A DNA stretch of 64,000 bases from Burkholderia diffusa. Its GTDB lineage: Bacteria; Pseudomonadota; Gammaproteobacteria; Burkholderiales; Burkholderiaceae. Under the pieces are notes generated by a model, which made no database searches, was not told the origin of the DNA, and saw only the letters and a list, made by a program, of their open reading frames with translations. Each line of letters begins with the position of its first letter. The first letter of the stretch is position 1. A program made the translations under genes and the position numbers. Where the stretch lies: the NCBI RefSeq assembly GCF_902499115.1, contig NZ_CABVPN010000026.1, forward strand, positions 58,421 through 122,420, in the 5' to 3' direction. Of this stretch, positions 17,235 through 25,708 are shown piece after piece.

Positions 17235-18206
17235 ATGACCAGCCTTCACGACTCCAGCATCATCATCGACGGCCTGAACATTTCCCGATTCGAGCGTTCG
17301 GTGTTCGAAGACATGCGCACGGGCGGCGTCACTGCCGTCAACTGCACGGTCTCCGTGTGGGAAGACTTCCAGAAGACGATCGACAACATCGCGGAAATGA
17401 AGCAGCAGATCCGCGAATACGGCGAAATCCTCACGCTCGTGCGCACGACGGACGATATCGTGCGCGCGAAGCGGGAGAACAAGACCGGCATCATTCTCGG
17501 CTTCCAGAACTCGTATGCGTTCGAGGACAACCTCGGCTATATCGAGGTATTCAAGGAACTCGGCGTGAATGTGGTGCAGCTCTGCTACAACACGCAGAAC
17601 CTCGTCGGCACGGGTTCCTACGAACCCGACGGCGGGCTGTCCGGATACGGCCGCGAAGTGATTCAGGAGATGAACCGGGTCGGCATCATGGTGGATCTCT
17701 CGCACGTCGGCGCGAAGACGTCGTCCGACGCGATCGCCTGTTCGAAGAAGCCGGTCACCTATTCGCACTGCTGCCCGTCCGCGCTGAAGGCGCATCCGCG
17801 CAACAAGACGGACGATCAGCTGCGCGAGATCGCGGAAGCAAACGGCTTCGTGGGCGTGACGATGTTCATGCCGTTCCTGCGACGCGGCGCCGACGCGACC
17901 ATCGACGATTATCTGGAAGCGATCGAATATGTGATCGACTTGATCGGCGAGGACAAGGTCGGTATCGGCACGGACTTCACGCAGGGCTACAGCACCGAGT
18001 TCTTCGACTGGATCACGCACGACAAGGGCCGCTATCGTCGCCTGACGGATTTCGGCAAGGTCGTCAATCCGGAAGGCATCCGAACGATCGGCGAATTCCC
18101 GAACCTCACGGCCGCGATGCAACGCGCCGGCTGGAGCGAATCGCGCATCCGCAAAGTGATGGGCGAGAACTGGCTGCGGGTGTTCGGCGAAGTCTGGAAC
18201 GGCTGA
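17235..18206 (+). CDS. M19 renal dipeptidase-like protein lacking zinc ligands
   Basis: A 323-residue protein with the M19 (membrane dipeptidase) TIM-barrel fold. It shows VDLSHVG (His157), YSHCC (His178) and VGIGTDFTQG. The N-terminal metal motif, normally DGHND, reads DGLNI here (Leu14 and Ile16 replace His and Asp), and the bridging glutamate appears as Gln91 (GFQNS). Three of five usual ligands are therefore absent, so a classic dinuclear zinc dipeptidase is unlikely. From memory, a similar divergent M19 gene sits beside a DUF5943 gene near dimethylglycine demethylase genes in pseudomonads. No signal peptide. Confidence 0.85.
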   Translation: MTSLHDSSIIIDGLNISRFERSVFEDMRTGGVTAVNCTVSVWEDFQKTIDNIAEMKQQIREYGEILTLVRTTDDIVRAKRENKTGIILGFQNSYAFEDNLGYIEVFKELGVNVVQLCYNTQNLVGTGSYEPDGGLSGYGREVIQEMNRVGIMVDLSHVGAKTSSDAIACSKKPVTYSHCCPSALKAHPRNKTDDQLREIAEANGFVGVTMFMPFLRRGADATIDDYLEAIEYVIDLIGEDKVGIGTDFTQGYSTEFFDWITHDKGRYRRLTDFGKVVNPEGIRTIGEFPNLTAAMQRAGWSESRIRKVMGENWLRVFGEVWNG

Positions 18207-18231
18207 ATCGTACGACGCATACACACCCGCC

Positions 18232-18804
18232 ATGCAACCGCAATTGCCCATCGACGTCGATCCGGACACCGGTGTCTGGACCACCGACGCGCTGCCGATG
18301 CTGTACGTGCCGCGTCACTTCTTCACGAACAATCATGTCGCCGTCGAGGAAGCGCTCGGCCGCACCGCCTACGCGTCGATTCTCTACACGGCCGGCTACA
18401 AGTCCGCCCATCACTGGTGCGACAAGGAAGCGAAGCAGCACGGCATCGGCGGCATGGCCGTGTTCGAACATTATCTGAAACGGCTGTCGCAGCGCGGCTG
18501 GGGCGTGTTCAGCATCGCGGAAGCCGATCCGGCGACGTCGCATGCGCGCATCCATCTGCACCACTCGTCGTTCGTGCTGGCGCAGCCCGACAAGCACGGC
18601 AAGCTCTGCTACATGTTCGCGGGCTGGTTCGCCGGCGCGATGGACTGGGTCAACGACACCGCGCTCGACACGGCGGGCAAGGGCCCGCGCGCGCATGCTT
18701 CGGAGGTCCGGTGCGCGGGAGAAGGACACTACTGCTGTGTCTTTCATGTCGGGCGCAAACCGTTGCAAGCGCTACAATCCGACGGGAGCGAACCCGCCCG
18801 ATAG
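18232..18804 (+). CDS. DUF5943 / 4-vinyl-reductase-like protein
   Basis: A 190-residue cytoplasmic protein recognised as DUF5943, with a V4R-like small-molecule-binding C-terminal half. Typical stretches are DVDPDTGVWTTDALPMLYVPRHFF, SAHHWCDKEA, SQRGWGVFSI and SFVLAQPDKHGKLCYMFAGWF. Function is unknown. It follows the M19-like gene by 25 bp, matching the gene pair found in methylated-amine catabolic loci. The C-terminal CAGEGHYCCVFHVGRKP contains three cysteines that could bind metal, as in other V4R domains. Likely co-transcribed with the MHS transporter and M19 genes. Confidence 0.82.
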   Translation: MQPQLPIDVDPDTGVWTTDALPMLYVPRHFFTNNHVAVEEALGRTAYASILYTAGYKSAHHWCDKEAKQHGIGGMAVFEHYLKRLSQRGWGVFSIAEADPATSHARIHLHHSSFVLAQPDKHGKLCYMFAGWFAGAMDWVNDTALDTAGKGPRAHASEVRCAGEGHYCCVFHVGRKPLQALQSDGSEPAR

Positions 18805-18808
18805 CCTT

Positions 18809-18829
18809 GGTCCGAACACGGTTCGGACC
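18809..18829 (+). promoter_or_regulatory. Perfect hairpin before PAS-LuxR gene
   Basis: GGTCCGAAC (18809-18817), ACG, GTTCGGACC (18821-18829) is a perfect 9-bp inverted repeat. It sits between the DUF5943 stop and the PAS-LuxR ATG. No T-run follows, so it may be an operator or a transcript-stability hairpin rather than a terminator. Confidence 0.5.
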
Positions 18830-18839
18830 CGTCGACAAG

Positions 18840-19412
18840 ATGCCGACCATGACCGACACGATGCCAAGCCTCGACTACGAAGATCTCTTCAGGCATCTGC
18901 CCGTCGCGGCCATCGTCGCCAGGGAACGCATCATGGTCGACTGCAACGAGAAGGCGCTGCAACTGTTCCGGGCGACCCGCGACGACATCATCGACCAGTC
19001 GTTCGCGAAGCTGTATCCGCAGCAGAAGGACTTCGCGACGACGGGCCGCCGCCTCGCGCCGCTGCTCGCGAAACATGCGGGGTTCAGCGACGATCGCATC
19101 ATGCGTCGCGTCGACGGCAGTCATTTCTGGGTCACCGTGTGCGGCTTCGGCTACAACCCGAAGCGGCCCTTCGAGCTGGCCATCTGGACCTTCACCGACC
19201 TGTCGGAGAACGCAAAGCATCCCGACGTCACCAGCACCTTGACCGATCGCGAGCGCGACGTCGCGGCATTCCTGGTTCACGGGCTCACCAGCAAGGAAAT
19301 CGGCAAGGAACTGAGCATCAGCCCGCGCACGGTCGATATTCATCGCGCGAGCTTGTTGAGGAAATACGAGGTGCGCACGACCCACGAACTGATCGCGTGC
19401 CTGCTGGCGTGA
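18840..19412 (+). CDS. PAS-LuxR response regulator
   Basis: A 190-residue transcription factor with an N-terminal PAS domain (YEDLFRHLPVAAIVARERIMVDCNEKAL to IWTFTDLSE) and a C-terminal LuxR/GerE helix-turn-helix (LTDRERDVAAFLVHGLTSKEIGKELSISPRTVDIH). It lacks a receiver domain, so it probably senses a small ligand directly. It follows the MHS/M19/DUF5943 genes on the same strand with a hairpin between and is their best candidate regulator. The ATG at 18840 (MPTMTD) is chosen by frame; the ATG at 18849 is an alternative. The ribosome site is weak. Confidence 0.85.
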   Translation: MPTMTDTMPSLDYEDLFRHLPVAAIVARERIMVDCNEKALQLFRATRDDIIDQSFAKLYPQQKDFATTGRRLAPLLAKHAGFSDDRIMRRVDGSHFWVTVCGFGYNPKRPFELAIWTFTDLSENAKHPDVTSTLTDRERDVAAFLVHGLTSKEIGKELSISPRTVDIHRASLLRKYEVRTTHELIACLLA

Positions 19413-19568
19413 GTTGCGCGCGCGAGAGCGGCGCATCCTGCATCCCCGCTCCGAAAAAAAGGGGCATCGCGGGAAACCGTGGAGCGTTTGAGGGCGATTG
19501 CGGCCTCCGCTGTCGCACGGGTGATGGCAACCGACTACCCGACACCCGCGCCGACAGCGGCACGGGAT

Positions 19569-21461
19569 TCAGACCGTCGCCAGCACCAGACGTGTGGGTG
19601 TCTCTCCGAGAAGCAGCGCATCGGTGCGGTTCGCGAAATAAAGCTGATTCAAATCGCTCGGCGCCCATGTGGTGCAGTTGCCGAAACCCAGCGAGACCAA
19701 CGTTCCGGCAAGCACCTCGGACTCGAAGAAGCTCTTCCATGGCTCCCCGCGCTCGGCGAATTGCACCGTCATCTGCTCCATCGCGATACGCAGGATCGGA
19801 GGCAGGCTCGACAGCGGTCGCGCATAGTCGAACAGCACCGCGCTGCCTTCGGCACGGTCGGCGATGAAGCGCAACGTATCGATGACGGCCGCCTCGTCGA
19901 GATACATCGTCACCCCGAGCCAACTGAATAAGGTCGGTGCATCCGCATCGAAACCGGCACGCGCAAGACCTTCGGCCAAGCCGACGCGCTCGAAATCAAC
20001 CGGCACGAAATGCAGCGACGGCGGCACCGCGATGCCGGCCTCGCGCAAGCGCGCCTGCTTCCACGCCTGCGTCGCCGGCAGATCGACTTCGAAGATACGC
20101 CCTGGCGCGTCGGGATGCCGGTATGCGCTGGTGTCCAGCCCCGCGCCGAGCACCACATACTGGCGAATACCCCGTTCAAGCGCCGCTGCCCACACGTCGT
20201 CGGCCAGCCGGCTACGCACGATCACCGAGCTGCGCAGCCCGACCGAAGCCGGATGCCGGAACCGGTCGATGTCGTCGCGCACGGCCTGAGCTTCAGCCGC
20301 GCCGAGGACAGCCAGGGCAACCGGATCGTCCAGCACCAGCGGCCGATCGAGCAACTGGTGCGCAGCACGCTGCGTGGCCACCATCAACGCGCTCGGCTTG
20401 GGCGCGGCGTTGGCCGAGATCACGTCATGGCCGGCGAAATTCGCCTTGTGCAGATAGGCGAGCAACGCATCGTCGATGCCGACGCCGAGTTGCAGATCCG
20501 GTTCACGCATCATCACATCGAGTACGCGCGTCTCGAGCACCGTGTCCTCTCCGCAGAAGCTGTCGCGAAATAGTTGCTGCCAGCGCTTGACGACCGACTG
20601 TACCGGTGCCGCACCCGCATCGACTCCGGCTTCCATCAGAGCGCGCAAATCGCCTACCAGCGTGGGCCACGCGCGACTTTTCATCATCGCGAACTGGCGA
20701 CGCCGCACCTCGTCCATCTGCGACGCGCCGAGATACTTCGCGAACAGCGCGCAGCGCGCGTGCACGAATGCTTCATCGATCCACGCGAGCATCTGCGCCG
20801 TGATGCCGACGAGTTGCGGTGCACGCGGCTCGTCGAGCTGCATCGTCATCAGCTTGGCGGCGAGCGTCGGGTCGTTGCGGGTCATCCGGACCACGAGCCG
20901 GATCCAGCGCCACGCGAGCGCAATGGCCGCGTCGCCGTCGGTCGACAACGGCCGCTGCACGGCCTCGCGAACTTCGTCGATGAGCGCCGACCATGCCGGA
21001 TCGGTCGACGGCATCGACGCCGGCCCGGCTGCCAGCAGCGCATCGAATTCGTCGTCATCGAGGTGTTTTTGAACCATGTTCATTAGCTCCAGAGCATTCA
21101 GCCAGTCGGTCGTCGTGGTCTCGCCGTCGGTGGCGATCATGTCCACGATGTATCGCAGGTGACGACCGAGGCGATGCGCGCGTGCCGCCCGTGCGTCGAG
21201 CTCCGCGATCTGGCGCTGCAGAAGCTGAAGCGGCGCATCTGCGTACTGACCATCGAGGCTGGCCTTGATGTCCGGAAGCGAATACCCAAATTGCTTCAAT
21301 GCCTCGATCCGATGCAGCCGGATGAGATCGTCCCGCCCGTACAGGCGCGCGCCACCGTCGGTGCGCTGCGACGGCGACAGCAATCCGATTGCATCGTAGT
21401 GATGCAACGCACGGACGCTCAATCCCGCCTTCTTCGCCAGATCGCCGATTTTCAGTCGCAT
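19569..21461 (-). CDS. MerR regulator fused to SAM methyltransferase
   Basis: A 630-residue three-part protein. Residues 1-70 are a MerR winged helix (MRLKIGDLAKKAGLSVRALHHYDAIGLL), followed by the usual coiled coil to about 110. Residues about 130-340 are all-alpha and resemble a TipAS-type ligand domain. Residues about 347-630 form a complete Ppm/TIGR00027-type methyltransferase with the SAM-site motif YVVLGAGLDTSAYRHPD, FEVDLPATQAWKQARL and LFSWLGVTMYLDEAAV. There is no stop or frameshift between the domains. The MerR-type promoter at 21483-21513 implies autoregulation. Ligand and methyl acceptor are unknown. Confidence 0.88.
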   Translation of the reverse strand: MRLKIGDLAKKAGLSVRALHHYDAIGLLSPSQRTDGGARLYGRDDLIRLHRIEALKQFGYSLPDIKASLDGQYADAPLQLLQRQIAELDARAARAHRLGRHLRYIVDMIATDGETTTTDWLNALELMNMVQKHLDDDEFDALLAAGPASMPSTDPAWSALIDEVREAVQRPLSTDGDAAIALAWRWIRLVVRMTRNDPTLAAKLMTMQLDEPRAPQLVGITAQMLAWIDEAFVHARCALFAKYLGASQMDEVRRRQFAMMKSRAWPTLVGDLRALMEAGVDAGAAPVQSVVKRWQQLFRDSFCGEDTVLETRVLDVMMREPDLQLGVGIDDALLAYLHKANFAGHDVISANAAPKPSALMVATQRAAHQLLDRPLVLDDPVALAVLGAAEAQAVRDDIDRFRHPASVGLRSSVIVRSRLADDVWAAALERGIRQYVVLGAGLDTSAYRHPDAPGRIFEVDLPATQAWKQARLREAGIAVPPSLHFVPVDFERVGLAEGLARAGFDADAPTLFSWLGVTMYLDEAAVIDTLRFIADRAEGSAVLFDYARPLSSLPPILRIAMEQMTVQFAERGEPWKSFFESEVLAGTLVSLGFGNCTTWAPSDLNQLYFANRTDALLLGETPTRLVLATV

Positions 21462-21470
21462 TTTTCCCAG

Positions 21471-21549
21471 TCGTCGGTATCGACCATAAAAGCTGACATC
21501 ACGTCAGTTGCAAGCGAAATCGCAAAGGTTGCGTGGGCAACGCTCGACA
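21471..21549. repeat. 79-bp duplicated promoter segment, copy 1
   Basis: This 79-bp stretch matches 23805-23883 in the same orientation, with nine mismatches by hand alignment (about 89% identity). It holds the MerR-type promoter of the MerR-methyltransferase gene. Confidence 0.88.
21483..21513 (-). promoter_or_regulatory. MerR-type promoter of MerR-methyltransferase gene
   Basis: On the minus strand, -35 TTGCAA (21508-21513) and -10 TATGGT (21483-21488) are separated by 19 bp, the overlong spacer typical of MerR-activated promoters. The spacer carries the dyad CTGAC-N5-GTCAG. The gene starts 22 bp downstream. Confidence 0.75.
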
Positions 21550-21661
21550 CGGAAATAGTTTTCGCTATGATCTGCGATCGTTGCTCTACGACAAGCGCAT
21601 GCACCCTGACAAATGGTCCGTGCTGCGAGTTTGCATTCGTCATCGTGTCGCCGTCGATGCG

Positions 21662-22129
21662 TTAGTACCCACTCATGATCTCGATGATCGCTTCGATTTC
21701 CACCGACATCCCATTGGGTAGCGAACCCATCCCAACCGCCGACCTGGCGTGTCGACCGCGGTCGCCCAGAACCTCCACAAACAGGTCTGAACAGCCATTA
21801 ATGACCTTTGGATGATCGCAAAAATCCGGCTCGGCGTTCACCATGCCGAAGATTTTCAAAACGCCCGCCACGTGATCAAGGGACCCTGCCGCCTGCCGAA
21901 TTGTCGACAACAGCTGCAGACCCACTTGACGGGCATCGGCATAGCCACGATCGACACTGTAGTTCCGGCCTAATTTCCCCTTGATAACCGCACCAGAAGC
22001 ATCGCGAGGCCCCTGACCGGACAAATAAAGAATCTGGCCGGATCGTCGCCAACTCATGAAGTTGGCGATTGGTGAAGGAATTGGAGGCAGCACTAACCCT
22101 AAACTTTTGAGTCGCTCTTCGGTAGTCAT
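21662..22129 (-). CDS. RidA/YjgF family protein, atypically low GC
   Basis: A 155-residue RidA-family protein (MTTEERLKSLGLVLPPIPSP, YLSGQGPRD, RQVGLQLLSTIRQAAGSLDHVAGVLKIFGMVNA). RidA proteins hydrolyse reactive enamines or imines; subgroups act in catabolic pathways. The canonical C-terminal arginine region (usually MVEIEAIA) appears as SVEIEAIIEIM. Base composition is clearly lower than its neighbours: the 60 bases at 22081-22140 hold 29 G or C. That suggests a different origin from the flanking genes. The start at 22129 fits the family; an in-frame ATG at 22276 would add 49 atypical residues. The ribosome site is weak. Confidence 0.82.
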   Translation of the reverse strand: MTTEERLKSLGLVLPPIPSPIANFMSWRRSGQILYLSGQGPRDASGAVIKGKLGRNYSVDRGYADARQVGLQLLSTIRQAAGSLDHVAGVLKIFGMVNAEPDFCDHPKVINGCSDLFVEVLGDRGRHARSAVGMGSLPNGMSVEIEAIIEIMSGY

Positions 22130-22382
22130 AGCAGTCTTGGTTTTAGTGGTCGGTTTGAACCGGAAAGGCGCAACGGCTTCGGTTATCAGTTTGGCACATC
22201 TGTCGACGTCGTCTTCACAATCACTTCCGTGTGAGTGAGGCGATCTTCCTCGTATGACGACGTTCGACTTGCTCACAACGGTCCGTGAATCTGGGTAATC
22301 GGTTCAAGACCGCTGCCAGTCTGACGCCGTCGATGTCAAACGGAACGAGTGTCCCGTGCGTTGTCTTGTGGTACGCGCCGAG

Positions 22383-23642
22383 TCATGGCTGCGTCGAACG
22401 TTCGGCGTGCGGGGCGGCAGTTTGGACCGCGACGTGAACGCGCTTCGCCGCGTGCCGGGCATGGCGGTTCGCGGCCAGCGTGATGAGCAGCGCGGCGAAC
22501 TCGCACAGTCCACCGATCGCGCCGATGTCCGTCACAGAGCGGTACGCAACGATGAACGACCCGAGCGCCGCGCCGAGCGCGAAGCCCAGATACGTGAACG
22601 ATGAATTGAGCGACAGCGAGACTGGCGCGACGTCAAGGCCGGCGATGCCGATCAGATTGGTTTGCTGGGCCGGGTTGAACGCCCAGCCCGCCGCGCCCCA
22701 CGCGGCGATCGCGATGAGGATCGCGATTCGCGCATGCGCGGGTTCCAGGTGCAGCGCACTGGCGGTCAGGCTCCCATACGACAGCATCATCACGATCAGG
22801 CAGACGATCAGCACCCTCCCGCTGCCGAAGCGATCGGTTGCACGGCCGCTGATGAACACGCCGACGCCGGCAAACACGCCGTACAACAGCAGCACGGCGC
22901 CCACTTGCGCGCAGCTGAAGCCGGGGCGGCCCGTCAGGAACGGCGCCAGATAGGGATAGATGGACCAGATGCCCGCGGCCCATAGGATCGTAATGAGCAG
23001 CGTGACCAGCACGGCAGGCTGCCGCCCGACGGCCACACGTTGCGCGAGCGACGGTACCGACAGGTACGTGCCGATCCCGCGCGGCAAGCCGACCATCACC
23101 CCGAGCGTCACGACCGCGGACAGCACACCGATGCCGGCGAACGTCGCTCGCCAGCCGAATTGACCGCCGATCCACGCGCCGAGCGGCACGCCGAGTGCGA
23201 CGGCGACTGTAACCCCGCCATGGACGGTCGCGAGCGCGCGCCCCCTACGCTCCGGCGTAACGAGCGAGCCGGCGAGCGCATTCGCGCTGGGCATATACAG
23301 GCCCGCCGACACGGCCAGCAGGACGCGCGCGGCCAGCAGCGACAGATAGCCGGGCGATGCACAAGCCGCGAAATTGGCGGCGGTGAAGCACAGCAGCGCG
23401 ACGATCAGGAAGCGCCGCCGGTTGACGCCTGCACTAACCGTCGTCAGGATCGGCGAGCTGATCGCATAGGATAGGGAAAAGACGGTGACGAGCTGCCCCG
23501 CCACCGCGACGGTGATGGACAGATCCGTCGCGATGATCGGCAGCAGCCCCGCGAGCATGAATCCTTCGGTTCCAATCGCAAAGGCGCCCAACGCCAGGAA
23601 ATACAGCGAAGCGTTCTGTTTCAGTTCGGCGGCTGACGCCAT
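22383..23642 (-). CDS. DHA1-type MFS exporter
   Basis: A 419-residue 12-helix major facilitator of the drug:H+ antiporter-1 (AraJ/YdhP-like) branch. Signatures include FAIGTEGFMLAGLLPIIATDL (helix 1), the helix 4-5 region and the later loop SGRATDRFGSGRVLI. It should export small organic compounds. The start at 23642 has GGGAG 8 nt upstream. The promoter copy at 23817-23847, about 175 bp upstream, matches that of the MerR-methyltransferase gene, suggesting co-control by that fusion regulator. Confidence 0.87.
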   Translation of the reverse strand: MASAAELKQNASLYFLALGAFAIGTEGFMLAGLLPIIATDLSITVAVAGQLVTVFSLSYAISSPILTTVSAGVNRRRFLIVALLCFTAANFAACASPGYLSLLAARVLLAVSAGLYMPSANALAGSLVTPERRGRALATVHGGVTVAVALGVPLGAWIGGQFGWRATFAGIGVLSAVVTLGVMVGLPRGIGTYLSVPSLAQRVAVGRQPAVLVTLLITILWAAGIWSIYPYLAPFLTGRPGFSCAQVGAVLLLYGVFAGVGVFISGRATDRFGSGRVLIVCLIVMMLSYGSLTASALHLEPAHARIAILIAIAAWGAAGWAFNPAQQTNLIGIAGLDVAPVSLSLNSSFTYLGFALGAALGSFIVAYRSVTDIGAIGGLCEFAALLITLAANRHARHAAKRVHVAVQTAAPHAERSTQP

Positions 23643-23804
23643 GAAATCGTCTCCCTACTGATGAATCCGGAAAGTGGACGCATTCGCGCGCGCCGGTCGC
23701 GCTGCGCCAGCGCGCGGTCGACGGGCGGAGCACGTGGTGGCCATGCACATACGCGTCGTTCGGATCACGAGCCTGCTCCAGCGCCAAGCCATGCCCGGAC
23801 CGCC

Positions 23805-23883
23805 TCGTCGGTATCGAACATAAAAGCTGACGTAACGTCAGGTGCAAGCGAAATCGGAAAGAGTGCGTGAGCAACGCTTGACA
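23805..23883. repeat. 79-bp duplicated promoter segment, copy 2
   Basis: Second copy of the 79-bp segment at 21471-21549, same orientation, about 89% identical. It lies between the MFS exporter and the dead glutathione transferase. Confidence 0.88.
23817..23847 (-). promoter_or_regulatory. MerR-type promoter upstream of MFS exporter
   Basis: Minus strand: -35 TTGCAC (23842-23847), 19-bp spacer, -10 TATGTT (23817-23822). The spacer contains CTGACG-N3-CGTCAG, a better palindrome than copy 1. It faces the exporter with a leader of about 170 nt in which I see no gene. Confidence 0.65.
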
Positions 23884-23999
23884 AAGGCTGCCGCGCGACC
23901 GGCAAATCCGGCAGGATCGACTACGTGCTCGCGACAAGAAGATCGGGAACGCGGATCAAGGGCCGTATCCGAGGAACCAGTCAATCCAGGCGCCAGCAT

Positions 24000-24336
24000 C
24001 GACGGCTGGGGGTGCTCGACGCCATCAGCGTTTATTTCCGCCACGGTACGCCCGGGCTGGGCCGCGACGTCGAGACGTATCAAAACCCGGAGTGGGGGTT
24101 TCGTCGACGCGAAGGCGCTACGAGGCATGCGCTATGTCGATGCCGTGCCGCAACGACAACAGGATGTCGAGGGCGACAAGTTCTCGATGGCCGACATCAC
24201 CGTCATCGGTGGTTTAATCTTTGCGATGCTGGTGAAGCTGCCGGTGCATGACGAATGCGAGGCGACTCGAGCCTGGTGCGCGAGAATGCCGGAGCGCGAG
24301 AGCGTGCGGGATCCGCCCGTATTCGCTACCCGTTGA
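24000..24336 (+). pseudogene. Glutathione S-transferase remnant, frameshifted
   Basis: One frame reads LDAISVYFRHGTPGLGRDVETYQNPEWGF up to about 24120. Another frame then continues MRYVDAV and GDKFSMADITVIGGLIFAMLVKLPV with EATRAWCARMPERESV to 24336. Together these match the C-terminal helical domain of a GST in order, split by a frameshift at roughly 24110-24130. The thioredoxin-fold N-terminal half is missing; the bases between 23884 and 24000 are not recognisable. The left limit is approximate. Confidence 0.75.
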
Positions 24337-24452
24337 CCCGAGCCGGTTGCAGGCGGTCACATGAGGAATCTCGAACGCACTCGTGAGAATGGTTGCAGGT
24401 GGCCGGTCACCGACGTCCTTATCGGGCATCTCCCCGGAAATCCGCGATGAGC

Positions 24453-24476
24453 AAAAAAAGCCCGGCGAAGCCGGGC
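24453..24476 (-). terminator. Intrinsic terminator after FAD oxidoreductase gene
   Basis: GCCCGGC (24460-24466), GAA loop, GCCGGGC (24470-24476). On the minus strand a run of seven T residues follows. It lies 60 bp beyond the oxidoreductase stop codon. Confidence 0.85.
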
Positions 24477-24535
24477 CAATCAGATTGAGACACAAGGAGA
24501 ATCCCGCCCACCCCACACCGGGCGGTCACGCCGCG

Positions 24536-25708
24536 CTACACGACGTTCTTTTCGACGATCGGCCGGTTTTCGAGCACACGCTCCCAGCCGAGCGACGACA
24601 GGTCGAGCGATTCATACCGCCCGCCCAGGATCAGTTCACTCACTCCACGCCCCGTCGCGGGCCCTTGCTGCAGCCCGTGCCCGCTATACCCGTTCGCGAA
24701 CACCACGTTGTCGAGTTCGGGGTGATATCCGATGATCGCGTTGTGATCGAACACGTTGTACTCGTAGTATCCGGACCAGCAGTTCTCCACGCGCAGCGCT
24801 TCGAACTCCGGCACGCGATTGGCGAGCGTCGGCCAGATCACCTCGTCGAACAGGTCGTGATCGACCTCGTCGAGCGGCAGGTCGTCGGGATCGCGATCCG
24901 GGCTCGGCGATGTTCCGCAGATGTACGTGCGCCCTTCCGGCCGGAAATACACGCCCGTCGGATCGATCAGCAGCGGGCAATCGGTCAGCTTCGCCGGCGA
25001 CGACACGTTGAAGATGCTGCGACGCCGCGCATACACGGGGATGTCGATGCCCATCATCGACGACAGCGTGCGCGTCCACGCACCGGCCGCGTTGACGAGC
25101 GTGTCGCATGCGTAGCGCTCGCCGTCGTTCGTCATCACGTGCGTGACCTTGCGACCGTCGCGAATGACGCCGGTCACATCGGCCGGAACATACCGCGCGC
25201 CCAGTGCTTGCGCCTTCTTGCGCAGCGCCTGCACGAGCCCGTAACCGTCGAACCACCCTTCGCCGCTCACGCCATAGCAGCCCGACACGAGATCGTCGAC
25301 GTTCAGCCAGGGAAACTTCGCGCGCAGCGCATCGCGATCCATCAGCAGGATATCCGCGCCGAGCTTCGTCTGCAGCGCATGGTTCTCGCGCAGCGTCGCA
25401 TCGCCCGCCGGCGTCGCGAGAAACAGATAACCGCCTTCGTGCAGATCGATCGACGGCCGCGTACCGTCGACCTCGAGCCGTTCGCCGATCGTGCGCAGGA
25501 AGTCGATCCCGAACAGCGACATCTCGATCGACAGCGGCGTCGAGAACTGCTGGCGAATCGACGCGGCCGACAGCGCCGACGACGACCTCGCATAGGTGGG
25601 ATCGCGTTCGATGACGGTCACGGACACCGTCGGATCGGTAGCACGCAGAAAATAGGCGATCGAGCTGCCGATCACACCACCGCCGACGATGACGACTTGA
25701 GAACTCAC
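24536..25708 (-). CDS. DAO-family FAD-dependent oxidoreductase
   Basis: A 390-residue flavoprotein of the D-amino acid oxidase/sarcosine oxidase superfamily. The FAD Rossmann motif VVIVGGGVIGSSIAYFLR lies at residues 4-21, followed by IERDPTYARSSSALSAASIRQQF and the C-terminal GYSGHGLQQGPATGRGVSELIL. It should oxidise a secondary or primary amine in the cytosol. The best start is GTG at 25708 with GGAG 6 nt upstream; the ATG at 25837 would add a non-homologous tail. The binding protein upstream may supply its substrate. Confidence 0.87.
   Translation of the reverse strand: MSSQVVIVGGGVIGSSIAYFLRATDPTVSVTVIERDPTYARSSSALSAASIRQQFSTPLSIEMSLFGIDFLRTIGERLEVDGTRPSIDLHEGGYLFLATPAGDATLRENHALQTKLGADILLMDRDALRAKFPWLNVDDLVSGCYGVSGEGWFDGYGLVQALRKKAQALGARYVPADVTGVIRDGRKVTHVMTNDGERYACDTLVNAAGAWTRTLSSMMGIDIPVYARRRSIFNVSSPAKLTDCPLLIDPTGVYFRPEGRTYICGTSPSPDRDPDDLPLDEVDHDLFDEVIWPTLANRVPEFEALRVENCWSGYYEYNVFDHNAIIGYHPELDNVVFANGYSGHGLQQGPATGRGVSELILGGRYESLDLSSLGWERVLENRPIVEKNVV

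Noticed and set aside
22130..22276. N-terminal extension of the RidA protein to ATG 22276
   Set aside because: The added 49 residues are not part of the RidA fold and have no ribosome site; 22129 starts at the domain.
23643..23804. Possible short gene in the leader of the MFS exporter
   Set aside because: The open frame toward 23643 has no ribosome site and no recognisable family.
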